DNA of 64,000 nucleotides from Planctomycetaceae bacterium. Lineage in GTDB: Bacteria; Planctomycetota; Planctomycetia; Planctomycetales; Planctomycetaceae. This document shows positions 28,088-38,647 of this stretch, in pieces. Position 1 is the stretch's first letter. Each line of letters opens with the position of its first letter. The notes beneath the pieces are model-generated. The model worked only from the letters and a program-made list of their open reading frames with translations, was not told the DNA's origin and made no database searches. The stretch spans positions 1-64,000 of the forward strand of contig JABISG010000109.1 of assembly GCA_018699955.1 (NCBI GenBank), written 5' to 3'. The position numbers and the translations under genes are program-made.

Positions 28088-29161
28088 ATGCATTTTGTGG
28101 AGTACCTGGAAAAAAGCCTGCCCTACGTGCTGCCGGCATTGTTGGCTGCCGCGGGTTGCGCGTTGGTGTTCCTCCTGGTGCAGTGGATGCTGGCGGCCCG
28201 CCGAAAGGAAATCGATCCGGGCCGCAACGTTCGCCGGCAACTTGTTCGCCTGCTGCTGACGGCGATCGTTCTCGCTTCCGTCGTGCTCATCATGTCGTTC
28301 ATCAAACAGACACGAGAGTCGGCGACCGTGCTGGCCGGGCTGCTGGGAATCGTTTTTAGTGCGGCCATTACAATTTCTTCGGCGACCTTCATATCCAACG
28401 CGATGGCCGGGCTGATGCTGCGGGCCGTGCGAAACTTCCGTGTCGGCGATTACGTCCGTGTGGGTGATCACTTTGGCCGAGTCTCCGAGCGCGGCCTGTT
28501 TCACGTCGAATTACAAACCGAAGATCGCGATCTGGCGACTTTGCCCAACTTGTATCTTGTTTCCAAGCCGGTAACGGTCGTCCGCGCTTCCGGAACGATC
28601 GTATCGACCACCGTTTCTCTGGGATACGACGAGTCGCACGTCAAAGTTGAGGCGGCGCTACAAGAGGCGGCAATCGCTGCGGCGCTCGAAGAGCCGTTCG
28701 TTTACATCCTGGAGCTGGGCGACTATTCGATTACCTATCGAATCGCCGGCTTCCTGCCGGAAGTCAAACGGTTGCTCAGCGCGCGATCTCGTCTGCGCAC
28801 ATGCGTGCTCGATGCGCTGCATGCGGCGGATGTCGAAATCGTTTCCCCAATGTTCATGAATCAACGCCAGCTCTCACAAACAGCAGTCGCCCCTGCATCC
28901 AAAGTCGTATCCGCGACAACAGTCTCAAGTGAGGAAGCGACGCCGGAAGATATCATGTTCGACAAGGCCGAACGCGCCGAACAGCTTGAGTCGCACGGCA
29001 AGCTGAGCGAGGACATTACAAACCTCGAAAGTCAACTTGCGGCCACTGATGAAGCGAAGCGAAAGGAATTGGAATCGACACTCAAGCAACTCCGCGGGCA
29101 ACGCGATGCCGTCGATCAAAGTCTGGCCGATTCGGTTCCGCAGGAAGAAGAGCGAGAATAA
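28088..29161 (+). CDS. MscS-family small-conductance mechanosensitive channel
   Basis: A 357-residue inner-membrane protein. There are three hydrophobic segments in the first 120 residues; the pore-lining helix and start of the beta domain read SNAMAGLMLRAVRNFRVGDY followed by VRVGDHFGRVSERGLFHVEL, the MscS hallmark. A cytoplasmic alpha/beta region follows. The C-terminal 75 residues are an acidic coiled coil (ERAEQLESHGKLSEDITNLE) not found in basic MscS. The ATG at 28088 follows GGAGACGGCGTT. It lies 55 nt after the PSCyt1-WD40 gene. Its link to the DUF1549 operon is unexplained and may be only transcriptional. Confidence 0.88.
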   Translation: MHFVEYLEKSLPYVLPALLAAAGCALVFLLVQWMLAARRKEIDPGRNVRRQLVRLLLTAIVLASVVLIMSFIKQTRESATVLAGLLGIVFSAAITISSATFISNAMAGLMLRAVRNFRVGDYVRVGDHFGRVSERGLFHVELQTEDRDLATLPNLYLVSKPVTVVRASGTIVSTTVSLGYDESHVKVEAALQEAAIAAALEEPFVYILELGDYSITYRIAGFLPEVKRLLSARSRLRTCVLDALHAADVEIVSPMFMNQRQLSQTAVAPASKVVSATTVSSEEATPEDIMFDKAERAEQLESHGKLSEDITNLESQLAATDEAKRKELESTLKQLRGQRDAVDQSLADSVPQEEERE

Positions 29162-29213
29162 TGCGGCCAGCCCACAATGTTGAGCCGACCGTCATCTCCC
29201 CGTCAATGACACG

Positions 29214-30983
29214 TCAATTCTTTCGCACGTACGCGTAGTAGGCGCCGTAAACGGTGCCGTCTTCGGTGATGAAGCGGGCCGACAGTCGCGTCCGTCCGGC
29301 TTTCAGTGGCAGCTTGAAAGTCACATCGTGTGTCCCGGGACTGATCGAGTTTGAAACGACCTTCTGACCACCAATTTCGATTTCGGCTTTGACGATGCGA
29401 AGCGCCTTGCCCGGACGCGCCCGGTAGGGTGTCACTCCCGGCACGTTCGCTCCCGGTTTCAGGGCGGCATCGAGTGTCTTTTCCGTTTCCTTCGCCCAGC
29501 GACGAATCTCGATTTCGTAGTCGCCGTCGGCGACAACTTTGACGTTCCAGAAACCGGTGTTCTTGGCGCCGGTTAATGCGCTACGAACGTGAGCCTGATT
29601 CCACGGCGTTGAACCGGTCGTGATCCAGTCGTGGCAGGTGAGCGTTGTCGGGTTCTGCGCCGGATGTCCGAGGTAAATGGCCGCATCCTGTTTGAACGTC
29701 GGCAGCAGTTCCTGCCACCAGGCATCGTAGAAGTCTGTCAGCCGTCCGACGACTTTGGGATGCGCGGTTGCGACGTCTTTCTTCTGGCCCGGATCGGCTT
29801 GCATGTCGAACAACTGCTTGCCGTTAATCAATCGCCAACGTGAGGTCATCACGGAACTCTTCCGCCACTTGATCGGATCTTTCACACGCTGCGAATCCGT
29901 CACCAGAATACGATCCGGCCACCTTTCCTCTTCGACGCCGCGCAGCAGCGTGGCGATACTGATCCCGTCGAACTTGACGTCCTTGGGCGCATCGATGTCA
30001 CACAAATCAATCAGTGTCGGCACCACATCGACGTGCGCGGTAATCGGTTCGACATCTCGACCGCCGGTGAGACCACCTTTCGGCCAATAAACGAAAAACG
30101 GCACACGGTGTCCGCCGTCAAATTCGCTGCCCTTCTTGCCCCGCATTCCGGCGTTGAAAACGCGGTCGCCGCTCGACGTGCCGTTGTCGGTGGTGAAGAT
30201 GAAAATTGTGTTTTCGGTGAGACCTTCGTCATCGAGAAACTTTCGCAGCGCGCCGACGTTGTGATCGATATTGGCAATCATTCCGAAGAAGTTCTTCACA
30301 CCGACGTTGAGTTTGCCGTAGGGTTTGCTGAAATCCTCCGGCGAGTGCATCGGCCCGTGTGGCGCGTTTGTGACGATGTACGTGAAGAACGGTTTCCCGG
30401 CTTCCTTTTGTGTCTTGATGAACTTCTTTGCGTAGTCAAAGAAGACATCGCTGCAGAATCCCTTGACCGGTTCCGGCTTCGAATTGTGAAAGTAACTTCC
30501 GTCGAAGTAGGCGTTGTCCCAGTAGTCGGGCGTCTGACCGACTCCACCGCCGCCATGCCTCAGCACCTCGGTGAAGCCACGATCTTCGGGCCGGAATGGG
30601 TAATTGTCGCCCAGATGCCACTTGCCGAACATGCCGGTTGCGTATCCACCATCTTTGAAGATCTGCCCGACTGTCACTTCGTTTTCGCGGAGCATCGAAC
30701 GGCCCATAATTGTATGCCACACGCCGGTCCGGTTCGTCCAGTGTCCGGTCAGCAGCGCACTTCGTGTCGGCGAACAAGTCGGCGAAACATGGTAGTCTTT
30801 CAGCCGAACCGACTCGGCATGCAGCCGGTCGATATTCGGCGTTTTGAGAACCGGGTTTCCGTGGCAACCGAGATCGCCGTAACCCTGGTCATCAGTCATA
30901 ACGAGGACGACGTTTGGTTTTGCAGCCAACGCCACGTGATATGTCGAGGCCAGCACAATCGCGGCCAGCAGAATGTTTTTCAT
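29214..30983 (-). CDS. Secreted arylsulfatase-type sulfatase
   Basis: A 589-residue type I sulfatase that hydrolyses sulfate esters, probably of algal or host polysaccharides. The signal peptide is about residues 1-21. The catalytic Cys70 in VSPTCSPTRSALLTGH (C-x-P-x-R) would be oxidised to formylglycine by an enzyme encoded elsewhere. Metal-binding parts are NVVLVMTDDQGYGDLG and IFTTDNGTSSGD; GKWHLGD is the usual second motif. A C-terminal beta-rich extension of about 110 residues (after residue 480) reads ADGDYEIEIRRWAKETEKTL and may bind carbohydrate. ATG at 30983 is supported by GAGGAAA 8 nt upstream. Confidence 0.95.
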   Translation of the reverse strand: MKNILLAAIVLASTYHVALAAKPNVVLVMTDDQGYGDLGCHGNPVLKTPNIDRLHAESVRLKDYHVSPTCSPTRSALLTGHWTNRTGVWHTIMGRSMLRENEVTVGQIFKDGGYATGMFGKWHLGDNYPFRPEDRGFTEVLRHGGGGVGQTPDYWDNAYFDGSYFHNSKPEPVKGFCSDVFFDYAKKFIKTQKEAGKPFFTYIVTNAPHGPMHSPEDFSKPYGKLNVGVKNFFGMIANIDHNVGALRKFLDDEGLTENTIFIFTTDNGTSSGDRVFNAGMRGKKGSEFDGGHRVPFFVYWPKGGLTGGRDVEPITAHVDVVPTLIDLCDIDAPKDVKFDGISIATLLRGVEEERWPDRILVTDSQRVKDPIKWRKSSVMTSRWRLINGKQLFDMQADPGQKKDVATAHPKVVGRLTDFYDAWWQELLPTFKQDAAIYLGHPAQNPTTLTCHDWITTGSTPWNQAHVRSALTGAKNTGFWNVKVVADGDYEIEIRRWAKETEKTLDAALKPGANVPGVTPYRARPGKALRIVKAEIEIGGQKVVSNSISPGTHDVTFKLPLKAGRTRLSARFITEDGTVYGAYYAYVRKN

Positions 30984-31277
30984 CGGGTGTTTCCTCGTGG
31001 AATAGAATCGTATTGGCTCGATCTCGTGGTGGTTTGATCTCGCGCTGATAGTACGCCAAATCCAACGGGATAAAAACTGTCTTGTCAATTTTCCGAGCGA
31101 ACTGAACGATACAGCAGAGCAGAAGTGGGGCAATTCATAATTCAATAGTCGAAAGCCGACTGCGCAAGGAGTATTATTCGAGATAGCCGGTTCGTACCGA
31201 AAAGCGTGACACTCAGGCGCCGAACGCCGAACGCTTGCGATCTGGTGCGAAGTCGCTCCGTAGCGGAGGCCTGGCTT

Positions 31278-33332
31278 ATGATTTTGCAAATCGCCGATGT
31301 TGCCTGGCTGGTTGTGTGCGCGGCGCTGGTGTTCCTGATGCAGGCAGGTTTCTTGTGTCTCGAATCCGGTATGACGCGATCGAAGAACAGCATCAACGTC
31401 GCGCTGAAGAACGTTGCCGACTTTGGAATCTCCGTCGTTCTCTTTTGGGGAATTGGGTTCGGCCTGATGTTCGGCGCGTCGCAAAACGGGTGGCTGGGGA
31501 CGACACACTTCTTTGTCTCATTCAACGGCGGTGAGCCATCACTGGCAGCATTCTTTCTGTTTCAGGCCATGTTCTGTGGAACGGCGACGACGATCGTTTC
31601 GGGGGCCGTCGCAGAACGGATGCGATTTTCCGGCTATCTGGTTGTTGCAGTCTTGTTGTCGGCTCTTGTCTACACACTCTTTGGTCACTGGGCATGGGCG
31701 AGCGTTTTCAACGGCCGAGGAGGGTGGTTGCAGCAGCGCGGATTTGTTGATTTCGCCGGCTCCACTGTCGTTCACAGTGTCGGTGGATGGGTGGCATTGG
31801 CCGCAGCTTTGGTCATCGGTCCTCGCCGCGGCAAATTCGGCGCCGACGGAACGCCTCGGAGATTTGGACGACAGAACGTCCCCATGGCAAGCCTGGGAGT
31901 GCTGCTGCTGTGGATTGGTTGGTTCGGCTTCAACGGTGGCAGCACGTTCCACATGAACGATCAAGTCCCTTCCATCATCGCGAACACAACACTTGGTGGA
32001 GCGGCCGGAATGGTCTCTGCATTAGCTCTTGCCTGGTGGAAATACGGACGTCCCGATGCGAATGCTGTATTGAACGGCGCTTTGGCCGGGCTGGTTTCAG
32101 TCACGGCGAATTGTCATGCAATCGAAGCCCCGGCCGCAATTCTGATCGGTGGGATTGGCGGGGCGGTCATGTTAATCACGGCATCGTTGCTGGAACGGTT
32201 TCAAATCGATGATGTTGTGGGTGCGATACCGGTGCACGTTGGTGCCGGTGTGTGGGGGACGGTTGCCGTCGCATTATTTGCAGACCTGAACTCTCTTGGC
32301 ACAGGTCTTACGCGACCTGCTCAACTCGGATCGCAATTACTCGGCGTTGCCGTCTGTTGCTGCTGGGCGTTTGGAGTCTCCTATGTCACGTTGAAATTGA
32401 TCGACCGGCGGTTCCCGTTGCGAGTTTCGGCCGAGGACGAAGAGAAGGGACTGAATGTTGCCGAGCATGGCGAATCGACCGAGTTATTCGATCTGCTGAC
32501 CACGATGAATCTGCAAACGCGAGCCGGCAATTGGAATTTGCGCGTTCCAGTCGAGCCGTTCACCGAAGTTGGCGAGATCGCCGTGATGTACAATCAGGTT
32601 CTGGATTCGCTGAGTCGCGCGTCCGAGGAGAAGCAAAAGTACGCCGAGAAGCTGGAGCGTTCCAACCAGGACCTAACAGATTTCGCGTTCATTGCCTCGC
32701 ACGACCTGCATGCACCGCTGCGACGAGTGCGAAGTTTCTGCAACCTGTTGCAACAACGATATCGCGAGACGCTGGACGAAGAGGCCAAGGAGTTCATGGA
32801 CATCATCGTCAGCGAAGCCGACGCGATGCAGGTTCTCATCGATGATTTGTTGAACTTTTCACGCGTAACATCGCACGGCAAACCGATCGCGAGTACCGAC
32901 AGTGAGCAGGTGTTCGATAGCACGCTGCAACGTCTGCATGCGACGATTCACGAAAGCGAAGCACAAATAACCCACGGACCATTACCCACGGTGCATGCCG
33001 ACACCACACAACTGGGCCAGCTATTCCAGAACCTGTTGAGCAACGCAATCAAATATTGTCGCGGGCAGCCAAGAGTTCACGTTTCGGCAACCAGCCAAAA
33101 CGGTGAGATCGTATTCTCGGTGCGTGACAACGGAATCGGCGTTCCCCCGGAACACGCGGAAGACATTTTCTTCATGCTGAAACGGTTGCATAGCGCCGAC
33201 GAATATCCCGGAACCGGTGTCGGGCTTGCCATCTGCAAACGAATCATCGAGCGCCACGGCGGCCGCATCTGGATCGATTCGATGCACGAACAGGGAAGCG
33301 AATTCTTCTTTACGATGCCAATCGTCGAGTGA
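31278..33332 (+). CDS. Ammonium transporter-histidine kinase fusion (ammonium sensor kinase)
   Basis: A 684-residue membrane sensor. The first 385 residues are an Amt/AmtB channel with eleven helices: FQAMFCGTATTIVSGAVAER (Phe gate), DFAGSTVVHSVGG (His166 of the twin-His pair), WIGWFGFNGGSTF, and IPVHVGAGVWGTVA (His320). A HAMP-like segment (about 395-440, VEPFTEVGEIAVMYNQVLDS) leads to a coiled DHp domain with phospho-acceptor His475 in FIASHDLHAPLRRV, then an ATPase domain with NLLSNAIKYC, VRDNGIGVPPEHAED and GTGVGLAICKRIIERHGG. GGAGG 8 nt upstream fixes the ATG at 31278. The architecture equals the ammonium sensor kinase Amt5 of Kuenenia. No response regulator is adjacent. Confidence 0.95.
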   Translation: MILQIADVAWLVVCAALVFLMQAGFLCLESGMTRSKNSINVALKNVADFGISVVLFWGIGFGLMFGASQNGWLGTTHFFVSFNGGEPSLAAFFLFQAMFCGTATTIVSGAVAERMRFSGYLVVAVLLSALVYTLFGHWAWASVFNGRGGWLQQRGFVDFAGSTVVHSVGGWVALAAALVIGPRRGKFGADGTPRRFGRQNVPMASLGVLLLWIGWFGFNGGSTFHMNDQVPSIIANTTLGGAAGMVSALALAWWKYGRPDANAVLNGALAGLVSVTANCHAIEAPAAILIGGIGGAVMLITASLLERFQIDDVVGAIPVHVGAGVWGTVAVALFADLNSLGTGLTRPAQLGSQLLGVAVCCCWAFGVSYVTLKLIDRRFPLRVSAEDEEKGLNVAEHGESTELFDLLTTMNLQTRAGNWNLRVPVEPFTEVGEIAVMYNQVLDSLSRASEEKQKYAEKLERSNQDLTDFAFIASHDLHAPLRRVRSFCNLLQQRYRETLDEEAKEFMDIIVSEADAMQVLIDDLLNFSRVTSHGKPIASTDSEQVFDSTLQRLHATIHESEAQITHGPLPTVHADTTQLGQLFQNLLSNAIKYCRGQPRVHVSATSQNGEIVFSVRDNGIGVPPEHAEDIFFMLKRLHSADEYPGTGVGLAICKRIIERHGGRIWIDSMHEQGSEFFFTMPIVE

Positions 33333-33349
33333 CGACTTTTTCAGTCAAT

Positions 33350-33418
33350 GTGGGGTGCGTCCGAGCGCAGCGGCAGACGCACCGCGATGATGCGCAGTCC
33401 GGCGAACTACCACCCCAC
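33350..33418. repeat. Nested inverted repeats downstream of the sensor kinase
   Basis: Outer arms GTGGGGTG (33350-33357) and CACCCCAC (33411-33418) enclose GGTGCGTC (33354-33361) / GACGCACC (33376-33383). No gene is seen between 33333 and 33588. Confidence 0.55.
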
Positions 33419-33523
33419 GTGACGTTTGCGCCACAGTGGCGTTCGAACAGAGATGCTCTATACTCACGTTCTCAATCGTGGCGGACGAGGCGCCCGCAGT
33501 CCAGCAGATTTCGACGATTTCGT

Positions 33524-33553
33524 TTCCGAATAACGTTCGCACGTTATTCGGAA
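33524..33553. repeat. 13-bp-stem hairpin upstream of the CPCC gene
   Basis: TTCCGAATAACGT-TCGC-ACGTTATTCGGAA, a perfect stem with a 4-nt loop, 36 nt before the ATG at 33589. It could be an operator, a leader structure or a dispersed palindrome. Confidence 0.65.
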
Positions 33554-33588
33554 TTGGTCCTGATAAACATTAGTTATCCGACTGAATC

Positions 33589-34170
33589 ATGGCTGACTCC
33601 GACGCATCATCAATTGATTCTCAACCAGTGGCGTGTCCATGCTGCGGTTATGCCACCCTCGACGAACGCGGTGGATGGGAAATTTGTGACATCTGCTGGT
33701 GGGAGGATGACGGGCAGGACAACCACAACGCAACAATGGTTGCAGGTGGGCCAAACGCCAACGTTTCACTCGCTCGCGCTCGGTTGAACTTCATTACCGA
33801 CGGCATCTTCCACCCCGAACGGGTCGATCTACGTAAACAGCAGGTCCCGACGGACGGCATCGATCAGCTACGAACATTTACCTACTCATCCGATACTCAA
33901 ACACTAGCCGAGAGTGGCACGGATTGGTCCGTGTTGCTCGCGCAACTGGATGACGATTCGGCAACGTCCTTCTTTGCTTCCGGTGATGGCGTGGTATACC
34001 GACGTCGTTATCTTGATACGGTGATGCTGCCCGGCGTTATTGACATCGTTGAATGGAGCGCGAAATTAGCACAATGGATATACCGCTTAAATGATGCAGA
34101 CGGTCGCCCTGTTGCCAAGACCTTCACTGCGACTGATCTCGAACACGACACACCGAAACACGTCGGATAA
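33589..34170 (+). CDS. CPCC-family cysteine-rich (zinc-ribbon-like) protein
   Basis: A 193-residue cytoplasmic protein. The N-terminal third carries the CPCC-family signature VACPCCGYATLDERGGWEIC followed by DICWWEDDGQDNHN, four cysteines in two C-x-x-C pairs likely to bind zinc. The rest is not recognisable; it has a predicted mixed alpha/beta stretch with SVLLAQLDDDSATSFFASGD. CPCC proteins are small and scattered in bacteria, and their function is unknown. It is 256 nt downstream of the ammonium sensor kinase and not clearly in its operon. Confidence 0.82.
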   Translation: MADSDASSIDSQPVACPCCGYATLDERGGWEICDICWWEDDGQDNHNATMVAGGPNANVSLARARLNFITDGIFHPERVDLRKQQVPTDGIDQLRTFTYSSDTQTLAESGTDWSVLLAQLDDDSATSFFASGDGVVYRRRYLDTVMLPGVIDIVEWSAKLAQWIYRLNDADGRPVAKTFTATDLEHDTPKHVG

Positions 34171-34293
34171 CAAAACGCTCAACCTGATCCGGTGCTGGCG
34201 GGTGGGTTAGCTTGGTCGTTGCCGTCCCCCCAACGCCGCATCTTCAGGCACCGGCGCAACGAGCGATGTTGTGAACGGTTACAGGCCGCAGCC

Positions 34294-35982
<1,689 letters not shown>

Positions 35983-36559
35983 CAATACTCCAATAAAAGT
36001 TCTCGACGCAAAATAAATTGCTCCGCACCGATCCGCAGGACGAACGGAGTCGTCTGCGAACGCACGGCGCCGTCTCTGAAAAATGGGCACTGTTTGAACA
36101 ACGAGCACTATGTGAACATAGCGCTCGAGTGCGGAAGCGGGTCTGTCAATCGGGCTTGCGATCTTGCAATTCCACGATCACAGCAGGCCAAACAACACAA
36201 CCAATATGCCGTTTGAGCCGAACGAACCCTCCAGGCGGTGCCGGGACATTTGATGCCAACGGCCGTCGGGGGAAGCGTTGTGGTGGGACCAAGTAAGGCG
36301 GGCGAGGGGATCAACGATCCCCATGCGGGTGCATGGTGCTTCTTAGCTTTGCTTAACAATTTCCAAGGTCATATCCTAGAGGGTGGCCGACCCTGGCAGA
36401 AGCTTCAAAACGAAAGAAAGCTCAAATTTCGTCAGGATTGGCGATTTGTGTAAGATACAAGGTCGGCATCTCGCAGAAATTGCAAGAACTGTTCGACAGG
36501 TCGATCAGCGGTTGTACGCACAAGTCTCTTCGAGCAAACACTTCAACCAGTGGCCCACC
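35983..36559. other. Long intergenic region between divergent SulP and SGNH genes
   Basis: No convincing gene. Contains three short hairpins: CGAGCACTATG-TGAA-CATAGCGCTCG (36102-36127, one G-T pair), GGGGATC-AAC-GATCCCC (36306-36322) and CCATGC-GGGT-GCATGG (36321-36336), the last two overlapping. The plus frame is open upstream of the SGNH start from 36383, but that sequence shows no protein-like features. Confidence 0.55.
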
Positions 36560-37567
36560 ATGAATGTCAGCAGGAAGTCGCGCGTTCTCAGGAGCTTGTT
36601 GTCCGTTGGCCGATCGATCCTTCTCTGTCTGGCCACCGCGATTTCCCTATTGGTTTGGAACAACGCAATCCCCTGGATGATTGCCGCGTGGCTGTTGGCG
36701 TTCACGTTGCTGGTTCCGTTTCGGCGTGGCGAGCTTGTTTGCTTGAGCGTCTGTCTGATCATTCTGGTCGCGAAGCGACTCACCCCCGCACCCGGTCTTC
36801 TGGTGCTGCTTGGAGTGATGTTCGCCGTCATCGCGGTACGACTCTGGATTCGCTTTAAGAAGTCGACAGAGACATCGCAACAGCATGCTTGGGTCAGCGT
36901 GCTGGCTCTTTGGGTTGCCTGGGTCGGCATGACTTACGATTGGTACGCCTTCTCCCATTGCCGCCACCCGGTGACCCTTCATCCAGACCGCCCCGTGGTC
37001 TGCATCGGCGACAGCATGACGTCGCTGGGAAAATTCGGAGGCTACCCGGACGATCTTCAAAAACTGATCGCCCGCCCGGTGGTGAATCTGGGCATCGGCG
37101 GCACCTCGGCTAAACAGGCGGTGGAAGAGCACTTGCCGTACCTGCTGCAGCACAACCCGCAGGTGGTCGTCATCGAATTTGGCGCACACGACTTTCTTCG
37201 CGGTCACAGCCGCGCATCAACCAAAGCCTACCTGGAAACGCTCATCGACAAGGTGCGGGCAAACGGGGCCGAGGTCGTGCTGATGGAAATTCCCCGGGCT
37301 TATTTGAGCGACCCGTATTGGGGCCTCGAACGTGAAATCGCGCGGCAGCAGGATGTGGAATTGATTCCCGATTCGGCCATGCGGATGCTGTTCCTTCGCA
37401 GCCCGACATATCCGCCGGGAACCTGGTTGGGCGAGCCGTACCTGACCGACGACACCGGCATTCACGCCAACGCACGCGGGCAACTGGTTCTCGCCGCCGC
37501 CGTGGCCAAGGCTTTGGAGCGAATGTACGGCCCAGGAATTCTCTGTGGACCGGCAGACGGAAACTGA
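36560..37567 (+). CDS. Membrane-anchored SGNH/GDSL-family hydrolase
   Basis: A 335-residue protein with three to four hydrophobic segments in the first 130 residues, then an extracytoplasmic SGNH hydrolase domain. Block I is VVCIGDSMTSLGKFGGYP (nucleophile Ser in GDSM), the Gly block NLGIGGTSAKQA, block III IEFGAHDFLRGHS (G-x-H-D in place of G-x-N-D) and block V DDTGIHANARGQ with the D-x-x-H dyad. Such enzymes are esterases or acyl-transfer enzymes on carbohydrates. The Asn-to-His change in block III is unusual. The ATG at 36560 begins the membrane region but lacks a good Shine-Dalgarno. Confidence 0.8.
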   Translation: MNVSRKSRVLRSLLSVGRSILLCLATAISLLVWNNAIPWMIAAWLLAFTLLVPFRRGELVCLSVCLIILVAKRLTPAPGLLVLLGVMFAVIAVRLWIRFKKSTETSQQHAWVSVLALWVAWVGMTYDWYAFSHCRHPVTLHPDRPVVCIGDSMTSLGKFGGYPDDLQKLIARPVVNLGIGGTSAKQAVEEHLPYLLQHNPQVVVIEFGAHDFLRGHSRASTKAYLETLIDKVRANGAEVVLMEIPRAYLSDPYWGLEREIARQQDVELIPDSAMRMLFLRSPTYPPGTWLGEPYLTDDTGIHANARGQLVLAAAVAKALERMYGPGILCGPADGN

Positions 37568-37716
37568 CTGTTGCGTATCTGTCGGAATCGCAATAAACAG
37601 TCACGCGATGCTGGCAGAAAGAGTTTTTGGTAGACTTTGTTTCCTCTGCTCGGCAGCACCGGGCAGGTTCGCTTGGTCGTTGGGCCAGAGATAATACTCG
37701 GAACAGAATCGCAATC

Positions 37717-38421
37717 ATGAGTAAGAAGATTCGAGATGTTGTCATCTACTTCGCTATTGCCTTCGGGCTGACGTTTCTTGCTACTCAATTGCCGGATCTG
37801 GCATTTGGTGCCTTCAAGCTCAAGCTTCTCCTCTACGGTTTCGGCCCGTTAGTGAGTGGGCTGATTTGCTATTGGTTGCTCAAGACGCCGAACGCCATCG
37901 GGGTTTCGTTGTTGGGAACCCGACCGGTGTTCAGCGTCGCTGTGTGCATCGTCCCCCTCACAACGTTCTGCCTGACCCAAACCAAACATGATCTGACGGT
38001 GATCCTGGTTTATGCCCTGACGCAATTCGTGTACTGCTTCGGTGAGGAGTTCGGCTGGAGGCACTATCTGCAAAACGCAACGAGCTTCATGAACGAATGG
38101 CTGCAGAGTTTTCTGGTCGGGTTGTTGTGGTTCTCCTGGCATTTCTCTTTTCTCGATCTCGAAGACATGTCTTCCAAGATGAGAGGAGGGAGGGATTTGC
38201 CACTCTGGAAATTCGCTCCAATAATGATCGTCTTGCTGTCATTGGTGTCATATTTGTTTGGAATGATGGTGAAGAGGTCAAGATCAGTCCTCTTTCCAAC
38301 CGTAGGGCATCTTCTGTTCAAGACAAACCTCGTTACCATGATCGTCACGGGGTGTGTGATGTGTGCAATCCTTGTCTTTTGGAATAGACTTCCGTTTGGC
38401 GAAAGAGAGGATGTCGCTTGA
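37717..38421 (+). CDS. CPBP-family intramembrane metalloprotease-like protein
   Basis: A 234-residue polytopic membrane protein with six to seven hydrophobic segments. The CPBP (CAAX protease/bacteriocin-processing) motifs are visible: CFGEEFGWRHYL (EExxWR), LLWFSWHFSFL (FxxxH-like) and FPTVGHLLFKTNL with H in the third motif. The family includes prenyl-protein proteases and bacteriocin self-immunity proteins; no bacteriocin gene is near. The upstream frame extension lacks membrane features, so ATG at 37717 is preferred though its ribosome site is weak. It follows the SGNH gene by 149 nt. Confidence 0.82.
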   Translation: MSKKIRDVVIYFAIAFGLTFLATQLPDLAFGAFKLKLLLYGFGPLVSGLICYWLLKTPNAIGVSLLGTRPVFSVAVCIVPLTTFCLTQTKHDLTVILVYALTQFVYCFGEEFGWRHYLQNATSFMNEWLQSFLVGLLWFSWHFSFLDLEDMSSKMRGGRDLPLWKFAPIMIVLLSLVSYLFGMMVKRSRSVLFPTVGHLLFKTNLVTMIVTGCVMCAILVFWNRLPFGEREDVA

Positions 38422-38538
38422 ACTACCGTGCCAATGCTCGTGAAGGGGACAGCCAGCCGCTGAGCTCAACGTTGTGCCACCAAAAGTTGCGGATGATCTG
38501 ATCGACAACTTGCCATATGCGGCGGGGTGGCCTCGTTG

Positions 38539-38578
38539 TTGGGGGCGATTCGCGGAGACTTCGGAGCGTAGCCCCCAG
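38539..38578. repeat. Inverted repeat TTGGGGGC / GCCCCCAG
   Basis: Eight-base arms (one mismatch at the ends) about 24 nt apart in the gap between the convergent CPBP and DUF1501 genes. The rest of 38422-38647 holds only short palindromes such as ACCGGCCGGT and no gene. Confidence 0.45.
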
Positions 38579-38647
38579 AACCTCTACTTGCGGAATGCCG
38601 CAGAATCGCTGTCTAAACCGGCCGGTTGACACCGGTGGCTCGCCTTT

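Noticed and set aside
30984-31508. N-terminal extension of the sulfatase frame
   Set aside because: The upstream codons are not protein-like, run into the divergent sensor-kinase gene, and precede a clear signal peptide with its own ribosome site at 30983.
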